DNA of 45,463 nt, from assembly GCA_937873655.1 (NCBI GenBank), contig CALMYQ010000013.1, forward strand, positions 1 through 45,463, given 5' to 3'. The DNA comes from an uncultured Lewinella sp. GTDB lineage: Bacteria > Bacteroidota > Bacteroidia > Chitinophagales > Saprospiraceae. Both the position numbers and the translations under genes were made by a program. Below, piece after piece: positions 35,262 through 42,935 of this stretch (its first letter is position 1; every line of letters starts with the position of its first letter). Below the pieces are notes generated by a model, which had not been told where the DNA came from, made no database searches, and worked only from the letters and a program-made list of their open reading frames with translations.

Positions 35262-35681
35262 ATGAGCAATCTCAGCTACGAAGAATCAAAAAAGAAAGTG
35301 TTCAAAGGCCTTTGGCTCCTTGCCGGGGTAACCGTTGCAGAGGTCCTTATCTCTCTGTTCGGCAAAGGTTATATCGGCGGCGACATCGCGCACAGCGTCA
35401 GCTGGTTGATCTACATAGTAGGTCTGGCAATCATCACATTGTCCATTTATAAGGCCTATTTCATTATTTACGAGTTCATGCACATGCGGTACGAGGTCAA
35501 AACACTCGCCATGAGCGTACTGTTGCCGACCGTATTGCTTGTTTGGGCCATCATCGCTTTCTTCCAGGAAGGCGGCTCCTGGAAGGCCCGGCGTCAGCAG
35601 ATCAAGGAAAAGAACGAACAGCCCGCCAAACAGGAGGGCATGCTCCAGGATGACCCCGAGACGATTCATCTCTGGGGATAA
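35262..35681 (+). CDS. Cytochrome c oxidase subunit IV family protein
   Basis: The 139-residue protein has three membrane helices (about 17-34, 45-63 and 86-104) and a charged C-terminal tail, matching the prokaryotic COX IV family. The FIIYEFMHMRYEVKTLA segment between helices 2 and 3 is typical of Bacteroidota members. It is an accessory subunit, without cofactors, that stabilises the oxidase. It lies 35 bp after the second subunit III and 11 bp before the SCO-like gene. Confidence 0.88.
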   Translation: MSNLSYEESKKKVFKGLWLLAGVTVAEVLISLFGKGYIGGDIAHSVSWLIYIVGLAIITLSIYKAYFIIYEFMHMRYEVKTLAMSVLLPTVLLVWAIIAFFQEGGSWKARRQQIKEKNEQPAKQEGMLQDDPETIHLWG

Positions 35682-35692
35682 GCCGAAGCATT

Positions 35693-36337
35693 ATGAAGGG
35701 AAAGAATCCGTTAAGTCTGGTGGGCGTTTTTTTGTTGCTGGTGGTTTTTCCCGCCGTTTCCTGGTACTACCTTGATTTGGGAAAGAACAGAAGAATGGAC
35801 CAATTGTCCCAATTGAAGGACATAGGCCCTGTCCCCGTTTTTTCCTGGCCGGCCAACGGAAGCGGCCCTCTCAAAAAAGAAATGATCAGCGGCAAGATGT
35901 TGATTGCCTGCATTCTGCCGACAGGGGATCAAAACCTCCTGGCCGACTTCGGCGCTCAATTGAGCGAGTTGCATGAACAATTTGATGAAAGAAACGACTT
36001 GCTCTTCCCCATATACGTGCCCCATGCGCCTGAAGGGGATTCCAGCCTGACAGCCTTTGCAGGAAAATACGGGCTGAAGGACCCCGGGCAGGTTTTCTTC
36101 ATCCCGGTACCGGCCGATTCCGTTTCCGCGGTGGCCGAAGCCTGGAAATTCCCGCTCAACGGCATTCAACCTGACAACAGCCCCTATCTGGCACTCTGCG
36201 ATGTCAAGGGGATGATTCGTCGTTTTTTTGACCTTAAAAAACCCGATGAGATCGGCCAATTGGCGGAAGTAACCGCCATGATCCTGCCCTTGAAAAAAGA
36301 TAAGGAATTAATATTCAGAAGAGAGCGCGAACGCTGA
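35693..36337 (+). CDS. SCO1/SenC-fold protein lacking the copper ligands
   Basis: SCO proteins deliver copper to CuA or act on its cysteines. This 214-residue protein has an N-terminal membrane anchor (about 8-25) and a thioredoxin-like domain in the place where SCO genes are found in similar operons. The CxxxCP motif that should follow the first strand is replaced: GKMLIACILPTGDQ has only Cys73. The conserved His near the C-terminal strand is also missing (SPYLALCDVKG). The fold-level match rests on the strand order and the DVKGMIRRFFD end. The stop overlaps the next start by one base (TGATG). It may be a non-metallated chaperone or scaffold; it could also be an unrelated thioredoxin-fold protein. 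Confidence 0.72.
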   Translation: MKGKNPLSLVGVFLLLVVFPAVSWYYLDLGKNRRMDQLSQLKDIGPVPVFSWPANGSGPLKKEMISGKMLIACILPTGDQNLLADFGAQLSELHEQFDERNDLLFPIYVPHAPEGDSSLTAFAGKYGLKDPGQVFFIPVPADSVSAVAEAWKFPLNGIQPDNSPYLALCDVKGMIRRFFDLKKPDEIGQLAEVTAMILPLKKDKELIFRRERER

Positions 36338-36912
36338 TGGAAAACCTCAAACTGGCTAAAAAATTAAATGCCGCAGCCTGGATCATTACGGTTGCCGTGC
36401 TGGTCCTGGTCGGCCTGATGAGGCAGGTAAAGATCACCTTGCCGGATGGCTGGGACCTTGGGTTCCTGCCGCCCGCCCACGCTACCCTCAACGCACTGAC
36501 AGCAGTCATGCTGATCGTTGCCTACGTGTTCATAAGGAAGAAAAAGATTGAAGCGCACCGCAAATCCATCTACGCGGCGCTGACCATGTCTCTGCTGTTT
36601 TTGTTGTCCTACGTAGCTTACCATTTTACTTCACCCGAAACCCTTTTCGGCGATTTGGACCACAATGGGGTGCTCAGTCCGGAAGAATTGGGCGCGGTAA
36701 GCAACCTCAGACCGGTTTACCTTGTTCTTTTATTGAGCCATATCGGCCTTGCCGCGGTGTCTTTACCCTTTATTTTGTTTACCTTTATCCGCGGATATAC
36801 CGGGCAATATACCAGACACCGGAAAATGGCCAGATGGGTGTTTCCGGTATGGTTGTATGTCGCCGTTACGGGACCGATTTGTTATTTGATGCTGATGCCA
36901 TATTATCCCTGA
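36337..36912 (+). CDS. DUF420 membrane protein (CtaM-like) with an EF-hand-like loop
   Basis: DUF420 proteins are small membrane proteins; the Gram-positive member CtaM is needed for assembly of the aa3 oxidase. The 191 residues contain about five helices, with His48 (PAHATLNALTA), His74, His96 and His135 at typical helix positions. Between helices 3 and 4 lies FGDLDHNGVLSPEELGAV. Residues 106-117 fit the EF-hand Ca2+ loop at every key position: Asp1, Asp3, Asn5, Gly6, Leu8, Ser9 and Glu12. I do not associate this loop with the family. Translation is coupled to the SCO-like gene by a one-base overlap. Confidence 0.85.
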   Translation: MENLKLAKKLNAAAWIITVAVLVLVGLMRQVKITLPDGWDLGFLPPAHATLNALTAVMLIVAYVFIRKKKIEAHRKSIYAALTMSLLFLLSYVAYHFTSPETLFGDLDHNGVLSPEELGAVSNLRPVYLVLLLSHIGLAAVSLPFILFTFIRGYTGQYTRHRKMARWVFPVWLYVAVTGPICYLMLMPYYP

Positions 36913-36916
36913 GATC

Positions 36917-37156
36917 ATGAAAAACAGAATAGTCAAACTGATCCTTTTATCCTTGGTTTTTGTCCTGATTGCCGGAGCGACCTATGCTCAATGCCCTATG
37001 TGCCGGGCTGCAGCCGAAAGTAACCTGCAAAACGGCGGCGCTTCGGGCCGGGGCCTGAACATGGGTATCCTTTATATGCTGGCAACCCCCTATCTCCTGG
37101 TGGGTACCCTGGGCTATATCTGGTGGAAAAACCGGAAAAAGAGCGCAGAAGAATAA
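36917..37156 (+). CDS. Small membrane protein with CPMC motif
   Basis: The 79-residue protein has a signal-like first helix (MKNRIVKLILLSLVFVLIAG), then AQCPMCRAAAES, a Gly-rich stretch and a second membrane helix ending in a Lys-rich tail (WWKNRKKSAEE). The CPMC pair directly after the predicted cleavage or membrane boundary would face the periplasm and could be redox-active or bind copper. It begins 4 bp after the DUF420 gene and ends the operon. I do not know a characterised homologue, but its position suggests a role in oxidase assembly. Confidence 0.8.
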   Translation: MKNRIVKLILLSLVFVLIAGATYAQCPMCRAAAESNLQNGGASGRGLNMGILYMLATPYLLVGTLGYIWWKNRKKSAEE

Positions 37157-37253
37157 AATCCATTCACTGACAGCTTTGTTTTTATTGCCGTTCTTTACCC
37201 ATAGGACGGACAGACATCCCTGATGCTTCATTTCACCTGAAATCCTCCTTTGT

Positions 37254-38009
37254 ATGAAAAAAACATTTGCGGCTGTAATCCTCCCGGTTGCAGTGATATT
37301 TCTCTTCGGGGCCCTGAAGACCGACAAGTCCGTATTGGCGCCTTCCATTACCATTCCCACTGTTGACGGCACCTATGTTGAAGGTGTGGGCCTTTGTTTT
37401 GATGTCCGGATATCCGATCCGCTCAATACATCCACTACGGTTGACATAGTGGTAGACCCGGCGACAACAGCAACCCTTTCAACTGATTTTACCTATTCGC
37501 CCCAAACCGTGGAATTCCCGGCCGGGTTTTCCGGCAGCATGCCTGTTTGCGTGATCACGATCAACGACCAGACCCCGGAAGATATCGAGCTGATCCGGTT
37601 GAAACTGGCCAATCCGGGCAACGATGCGATGCTGCTGGATTCGGAGATCACCTTTACATTGTATGACAATGACTCCATCACCACGACCAACCCCTGCAAG
37701 GAGCTGTTCCTTTCGGAATATATCCAGGCTAATGTACCGCAACCTTCCGCAGCCATTGAAATATTCAACCCCGGCGAGATTCCGGCTGTTCTGGAAAATT
37801 ACTCCCTTCGTTTGTATTTCAACGGGTCGACAGAAGCGAACATCCTGCCGCTGGAAGGGCTTTTACTGCCTGGAGAAACCTATGTGGTAGCCAACGAAAA
37901 TTCCCACCCCAATGTTCTGGCGGTTGCCGATCGAACGGTACAGGTCAGTTTTACCGGCGACGATGCCATCGGGTTGTACAAAATTTACCCGCCGGCGTTT
38001 ATTTGGTGA
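37254..38009 (+). CDS. Exported Calx-beta plus lamin-tail protein, apparently truncated
   Basis: The 251 residues begin with a signal-like segment (MKKTFAAVILPVAVIFLFGA). A Calx-beta-type domain follows (about 35-140; VEFPAGFSGSMPVCVITIND and FTLYDND), then a lamin-tail-like domain from about 150 (LFLSEYIQ, AIEIFNPGE, GLLLPGETYVVANE). The domain stops abruptly after GDDAIGLYKI with YPPAFIW, where homologues continue. No T9SS sorting domain follows in any frame before the next gene. The gene therefore looks like the 5' part of a larger secreted protein cut by a deletion or frameshift. It could still be expressed. Confidence 0.65.
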   Translation: MKKTFAAVILPVAVIFLFGALKTDKSVLAPSITIPTVDGTYVEGVGLCFDVRISDPLNTSTTVDIVVDPATTATLSTDFTYSPQTVEFPAGFSGSMPVCVITINDQTPEDIELIRLKLANPGNDAMLLDSEITFTLYDNDSITTTNPCKELFLSEYIQANVPQPSAAIEIFNPGEIPAVLENYSLRLYFNGSTEANILPLEGLLLPGETYVVANENSHPNVLAVADRTVQVSFTGDDAIGLYKIYPPAFIW

Positions 38010-38208
38010 CCGTTCATAAAGGAGATCAGCGCTTCACCCGGAGATTGATCCGCCAGGAATAGAGCGGCCGGCAAAATAAATCCTCCACCGCTTTCTCCTT
38101 AGGATTAATTTAACAAAACTTTGGGAATTCCTTTGCATTATTCCGGACGGGCGGCGCGTTTATAAGGAACATTGCATCATTTGCATAACCTTAAAAAACG
38201 TGAAAACC

Positions 38209-38802
38209 ATGAGACAATCAATTGCATGGATCGCCTGTTTGCTGTTATTTTCCGCTTCTGCTGTTTCCGCCCAAACGACCTTTAACCCTAAGGTGGGGGT
38301 GAATGTTTCCGGCCTGGATGCCAAATTTTCCGACTACAAGACCGAAGCCCGCGCCGGCTGGAATGCCGGTTTTGACCTGCGCAGCGGCCGCGGCATTTTC
38401 TTTCTCAACCCGGGTGTGCACTATTTCAGCTATACGGCCCGCCTGATCCAGGACCCTGAAAGCAACGGCAACAACGTCAGCTTCAAGGATGAAACGACCA
38501 TTCAAAGCCTTAAGGTGCCTTTGAACATCGGGCTTCGTCTGACAGGCGATAACGGCTTGCTCGGCATACACGCAAAAGGCGGTATTACGCCGACCTACGT
38601 CCTGAACGTCAAGGAACGTCCCAATTTCAGCCTGAATGTAGATGACCTGAACAGGTTCACCTGGGGCGCCAACGTCGGTGTCGGGGTTGATATCCTGTTC
38701 CTGACCGCGGAATTGAACTACGAGATGGGACTCAACGACTATTTCAAGGATGTAGAGGGCAAGAACAACACCCTGACACTGAGCGTGGGCCTGAAGTTTT
38801 AA
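38209..38802 (+). CDS. Small outer-membrane beta-barrel protein (PorT/OMP_b-brl type)
   Basis: From the ATG at 38209 the product has 197 residues: a signal peptide (MRQSIAWIACLLLFSASAVSAQ) and a small barrel ending LSVGLKF with a terminal Phe. A GTG at 38200 in the same frame would add three residues. The mature N-terminus NPKVGVNVSGLDA and the later LNYEMGLNDYF resemble the barrel at 8038-8607 (LQYEFGLNNVF), so they are paralogues. The function is unknown. A terminator follows. Confidence 0.78.
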   Translation: MRQSIAWIACLLLFSASAVSAQTTFNPKVGVNVSGLDAKFSDYKTEARAGWNAGFDLRSGRGIFFLNPGVHYFSYTARLIQDPESNGNNVSFKDETTIQSLKVPLNIGLRLTGDNGLLGIHAKGGITPTYVLNVKERPNFSLNVDDLNRFTWGANVGVGVDILFLTAELNYEMGLNDYFKDVEGKNNTLTLSVGLKF

Positions 38803-38836
38803 AAACCGATAGCTTACGCATTTTATATAAAGCAAT

Positions 38837-38868
38837 AGCCGGGTCCAATACGAGGATCCGGCTTTTTT
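38837..38868 (+). terminator. Rho-independent terminator after the second beta-barrel gene
   Basis: AGCCGGGTCC (38837-38846) pairs with GGATCCGGCT (38854-38863), one G-U pair, across a 7-base loop. It is followed by TTTTTTATTT. It also lies just beyond the convergent Clp-like gene. Confidence 0.82.
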
Positions 38869-38927
38869 ATTTGGCGCGGCGCCGGATTTGAGGCAGTGGC
38901 CCCGACCGGGGAGGTGGTTCCGGCGAT

Positions 38928-41900
38928 TTACAAATTTCCATTGTGGGCACTGCCTGCAAACCCGCCGTATACCATCAGCTTGAATTCCTCCGGCGTCAGA
39001 TTGACCGCATTGGAAAAGCCGGTGCGAAGGTCGGTTACCGTTTTATTGCCGTCAAATATGCGCAGCACCTTCAGCGGGCCGGCAACGGGCTTTCCGTTTA
39101 TCCTGATCTGTACCCTGACCGGTAGCGGATTGCGGTGGGAAAGATAGAACAGGGCCATGCCCTGCTCGCCCGGCAGCAAGGCCGAAAGGTTATACCCTTC
39201 AACCGCAATGACCTTTTTGTTTTTGGGGGCCTGAAAGGGGAGATCGAGCAATCTGAACAGCCCGCAGTAGAGATCGGTCAGGTACTCGATCTCAAAGGCG
39301 CCCTGGCCTTCCACGCACGACTCAAAGGTTAGTTCCGCCTTCTCGGGTTCGCCCCTCAGGAACCCCTCTGCAGATGCCATGAGAAAAGCCGTGTCGAGAT
39401 ACAGGTTCAGATAGCCGGAATTGACCGGATCAAAATCGGGCTTGTTGTATCGGTAGGCTTCGCTGATTTCCCGGATGGCATCGTCCTGGAAAAGCCGGTC
39501 GCGCAGGTTTTCTTTGCCGTCCTTGGCCCAGTCCCTTCGCGTCGGAAGGCCGCCTTGCTTGAGCCTGAGCGCGACGGTGCGCATACCCCGGTATTGGCGG
39601 TCATTATGCGCCAGGATACCGTTCTGGATATCTTCCTTGAGCTGGCTGATCCGGGCTTTGAATCCGTAATATTGCCAATTGGAGGTCTCTACGACATCGG
39701 TTGGCCGGCGCTCAAGGCGCTCGATCTGTTTTTCCAGCTGTTCCAGCGACCTGAGCAGGTCGCCGTAGAACCGCCTGCCGTTTTTTTCATCCGGCAATTT
39801 GGGGAACCAATTGTCTTCAATGGGATCGGTGAATTCCAGCGGGGTGATCCGCGGAACCAGCCGGTCGTTCTCCAGCAAGATATCAAAGAGAATAGGGGTT
39901 TCCGCATTGGTCCTCACCAATTGTTCGGCGGATAGGGTGGTGAGATCCTGTTCGATCTGGCGCTTCAGGGCCCGACCGCCCATCCTGGCGTCAAAACCGC
40001 GCCGGGCGACCCATTCGAGGGCGCCCTGTGAGATATTCAGCATTGTGCTTCGCCGCACAAAACCGTCGCGTTGCAGCAGTTCCTTGATCTGGATGCGGGC
40101 TATGTCGAGAATATGGGGCAGCTCCAGCGGTTTGAAAATGACGATCTGGTTGATGCGGTTGACGAATTCGGGCCTGAAATGCCGTTCGATGGCCTTAATG
40201 TAAACGGCGTCTTCCGCAGCCTGGGCCTGACCGAAGCCGATCCGGTTTTTGACTTCCTCGGAGCCCAGGTTGGAGGTCATGATGATGACCGTGTTGGTGA
40301 AGTCTGTGGTTCGGCCCAGGTGATCCGTCAGGCGGCCTTCGTCGAGGACCTGGAGCAGGATATCATATACGGCCGGGTGGGCTTTTTCGATCTCATCCAG
40401 GAGGAGAATGCCGAACGGTTGATAGCGCACCCGGCTGACCAGCTGGCCTTCGGGCATCCATTCGCTGCCCATCAGGCGATCGACCGCTCCGTCGTCGAGG
40501 TACTCGTTCATGTCCAGGCGGAGCAGATGGTTTTCGCTGCCCATCAATTGACGGCAGAGCACCTTGGCCGCCTGGGTTTTGCCGACGCCGGTAGGCCCGA
40601 CGAACAGGAAGGAGCTGATCGGCCGGTCGGGGTCGTTGAGCTTGGCTTTGATCAGGTTGACGGCGCCTTCCAGGGCAAAGACGGCTTCGGGTTGTCCGAC
40701 CAGTTGCGTAGTGAGGCCGGCGCGGATCTCGTCTTCCTCGAACGGTTGATTGATATCGAAAATGGTTTCGTTCAGACCGCTGAGGGACCGGAATTCCTCC
40801 CGGACGTCGGGGGCGTCCACCATGCTGTACCTGAATTTTGCCGTCAGTTTTTCCAGCAGGTCCAGTACGCCGCCGGGTAAAGCCCTGGAGCGGAGGTAGT
40901 TCCGGTGCAGGTCAATGAGCAGCTTGACGGCCTGGATAGAAATGGAACATTGGCGTTCCGCTTCCAGGTATTTCCGTTTTTCCAGGATGATCAGGTTGGC
41001 GGTATAGGGGTCGGGTTCATCCACCCGGATGATCTGGAACAATTCGCTGAACCGGCGGTCTTTTTCCTGTATGATGGACCATTCTTCCGGACTGGCCAGG
41101 AGGATCAGCTGCAATTGGCGCTTTTCCAGGTACGGCTTCAATACGTCGCTCAGGGTAAGCGAATTGGAAGCCGATTTCCCGACCCTGAGCAGGGCGATCG
41201 GGTTATCGACCAGCATTTTGTCGCGGATTTTGGATTTCTCGTAAGGATGCCGCAGATAGTTGATAATGGATTCAAACCGCTTTTCCCACATGCCGACAAC
41301 ACTCATGCCGGCGATGACCCGGTTGGGATCGAGCTTCCAGATCCGTTGAACCTTTTCCTTCCGGGTATTTTTGTGGCAATAGCGGTAAACGGCTTCCTCC
41401 ACGATGGCGTTCTTCCCAACGCCAGGTGGGCCGACCAGCACGATGGGCGACGCCGCTCCGGTAAAAACGGTTTTGTAAACCTGTTGAACCAGGTCTTCCC
41501 GGTGATAGGCGCGATCGAGTTCGGACGGAAACCGGCTGTTGAGATCAAAACCGGTTTTTTCCACTTCCACCTCACCCTCGAATTCGGTGTCGTCGAACAT
41601 TCGCCGGAAAAATTGGTGGTCAAAATCAGCCTCGAAACTGAATGGGCTGTGCGTAATGCGGACCGATACCTCGATGGCGGTGATGAATTCCCGCTTTCCG
41701 GCATAGGAAGCCGATATTTCCAGCTGGTCATCCTCCTCTTCTTCGTTCCGGAATTTTTTCAGCAGGATCTGGACAACGGACTGGGCCTGCTTTTCTATGG
41801 CGCCTTTGTCCGGATCCGTCATAAACATGAAATTGGCCAGCGACGGCATGCAGGCGAAGCCCAGGTTATTGCGGGAAAAGGAAATCACCCCGAACGGGCC

Positions 41901-42185
41901 GCTGTAAAACTCCTTGCCGACTTTGCCTTCGCATTGAACCTGACTGTAATGAAGGTCTTCAGGATGAAACTGCAGCCACAGCAACTGCTCCAGGTTTTTA
42001 CGATTTAGGGAAAATCCTTTGAATATCTGGCGGATTTCCCGCTGGAACTGCGCGACAGCCTGTTCGTACCTCGGATGAGACGCAACCGGGTAGGCGAGGA
42101 ACACGGGGCGGATATAGTATTGGGGTCGGTTCTCAACCCGGACATCCTGGACCAGAACCGGTATTTTCAGTTTGATTTGGGCCAT
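38928..42185 (-). CDS. Clp-type double AAA+ ATPase with degenerate first ATPase domain and long terminal extensions
   Basis: Clp/Hsp100 proteins unfold or disaggregate proteins. From ATG 42183-42185 there are 1085 residues; the frame runs 249 bp further upstream but overlaps the next gene. The N-terminal 215 residues do not resemble the Clp N-domain. AAA1 has Walker A GPPGVGKN (252-259), with Asn for Thr/Ser, and Asp327-Asn328 where Walker B should have Asp-Glu, so it is probably inactive. AAA2 is intact: GPTGVGKT (530-537), Asp597-Glu598 and FRPEFVNRI. After sensor 1 comes NRIGFGQ (IGF 649-651), resembling the ClpP-docking loop of ClpA/ClpC and absent from ClpB. About 300 C-terminal residues include a coiled coil (LEQLEKQIERLERR) and an unfamiliar domain. 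Substrate unknown. Confidence 0.82.
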   Translation of the reverse strand: MAQIKLKIPVLVQDVRVENRPQYYIRPVFLAYPVASHPRYEQAVAQFQREIRQIFKGFSLNRKNLEQLLWLQFHPEDLHYSQVQCEGKVGKEFYSGPFGVISFSRNNLGFACMPSLANFMFMTDPDKGAIEKQAQSVVQILLKKFRNEEEEDDQLEISASYAGKREFITAIEVSVRITHSPFSFEADFDHQFFRRMFDDTEFEGEVEVEKTGFDLNSRFPSELDRAYHREDLVQQVYKTVFTGAASPIVLVGPPGVGKNAIVEEAVYRYCHKNTRKEKVQRIWKLDPNRVIAGMSVVGMWEKRFESIINYLRHPYEKSKIRDKMLVDNPIALLRVGKSASNSLTLSDVLKPYLEKRQLQLILLASPEEWSIIQEKDRRFSELFQIIRVDEPDPYTANLIILEKRKYLEAERQCSISIQAVKLLIDLHRNYLRSRALPGGVLDLLEKLTAKFRYSMVDAPDVREEFRSLSGLNETIFDINQPFEEDEIRAGLTTQLVGQPEAVFALEGAVNLIKAKLNDPDRPISSFLFVGPTGVGKTQAAKVLCRQLMGSENHLLRLDMNEYLDDGAVDRLMGSEWMPEGQLVSRVRYQPFGILLLDEIEKAHPAVYDILLQVLDEGRLTDHLGRTTDFTNTVIIMTSNLGSEEVKNRIGFGQAQAAEDAVYIKAIERHFRPEFVNRINQIVIFKPLELPHILDIARIQIKELLQRDGFVRRSTMLNISQGALEWVARRGFDARMGGRALKRQIEQDLTTLSAEQLVRTNAETPILFDILLENDRLVPRITPLEFTDPIEDNWFPKLPDEKNGRRFYGDLLRSLEQLEKQIERLERRPTDVVETSNWQYYGFKARISQLKEDIQNGILAHNDRQYRGMRTVALRLKQGGLPTRRDWAKDGKENLRDRLFQDDAIREISEAYRYNKPDFDPVNSGYLNLYLDTAFLMASAEGFLRGEPEKAELTFESCVEGQGAFEIEYLTDLYCGLFRLLDLPFQAPKNKKVIAVEGYNLSALLPGEQGMALFYLSHRNPLPVRVQIRINGKPVAGPLKVLRIFDGNKTVTDLRTGFSNAVNLTPEEFKLMVYGGFAGSAHNGNL

Positions 42186-42279
42186 TGGCGATTGCATGCA
42201 AATTGAGGAGTAAAAATATAAAAAGCGCTTAAAACCACCAATCCGGGCTTTGCGGGTTGTCCCTGTTGGTCCCGGATGG

Positions 42280-42903
42280 TCAAAGGAGCCTGCGGACGTC
42301 TTCCGGCGTATCCAGGTCATCCGCCGCGGAAGGGAGGTTGCATACGGCCAGTTCATTGCGGAATTGCCTGAACAATTGTTTTGCTCCGCCCTGCCCCTCC
42401 AAAGCCGACAACGCCTGAAATAAGGTCCGGTCAAACAGGGCGGGTACCCCTAACTGGCCGGCATAAGCGGCTGCCGCGATCCTGGATCCGGATTTCCGTT
42501 TGATCTCTATCATTTGCTGCAGGTCCGCAGCCTGCACGAAGGGTTGGTCGCCCAGCAGGATCAGGAGATTGTCGATAGGGCGGGGGAGCCCGGCAATGAC
42601 CTTCATCCCGGCAGCGATGGAGGAGCCCATCCCGCTTGCCCAATCCGGATTAAGCGCGATGATCACCTGGCGACCTTCCAGTACGGGCCTGATCTTTTCG
42701 GCGAACGCTCCCAGCACGGTCACGACCGGGTTGCAACCCGCTGCCAGGGCCGTTTCGACAACCGTTTCGATCATCGGCTTGTTGTTGAAAATCAGGAGTT
42801 GTTTGGGAAAGCCCATCCTGGCGGAAGCGCCCGCTGCCAGGATAAGCGCCCCGGTGACCGGTTCGGATTTGTTAAATTCAGCGGAAGATTCCAGGGGATT
42901 CAT
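42280..42903 (-). CDS. MobA-like nucleotidyltransferase (molybdenum cofactor cytidylyl/guanylyltransferase type)
   Basis: The 207-residue protein has the NTP-transferase pattern LAAGASARMGFPK (22-34), an LGDQPF metal-binding segment (about 117-122), and GVPALFD further on. It fits the MocA/MobA-like family, which attaches CMP or GMP to molybdopterin. No xanthine-dehydrogenase-type or other Mo-enzyme genes are in the window, so the substrate is uncertain. Its start lies only 14 bp from the TTG-initiated frame of the divergent glucosaminidase, and the Clp-like gene follows 94 bp downstream. Confidence 0.85.
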   Translation of the reverse strand: MNPLESSAEFNKSEPVTGALILAAGASARMGFPKQLLIFNNKPMIETVVETALAAGCNPVVTVLGAFAEKIRPVLEGRQVIIALNPDWASGMGSSIAAGMKVIAGLPRPIDNLLILLGDQPFVQAADLQQMIEIKRKSGSRIAAAAYAGQLGVPALFDRTLFQALSALEGQGGAKQLFRQFRNELAVCNLPSAADDLDTPEDVRRLL

Positions 42904-42935
42904 AATTTTAGGCTGATTTGAGAAAAACGGGTAGA

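Noticed and set aside
42186..42434. N-terminal extension of the Clp-like frame
   Set aside because: It overlaps the MobA-like gene, is full of unrelated residues, and a good ATG with a protein-like start exists at 42185.
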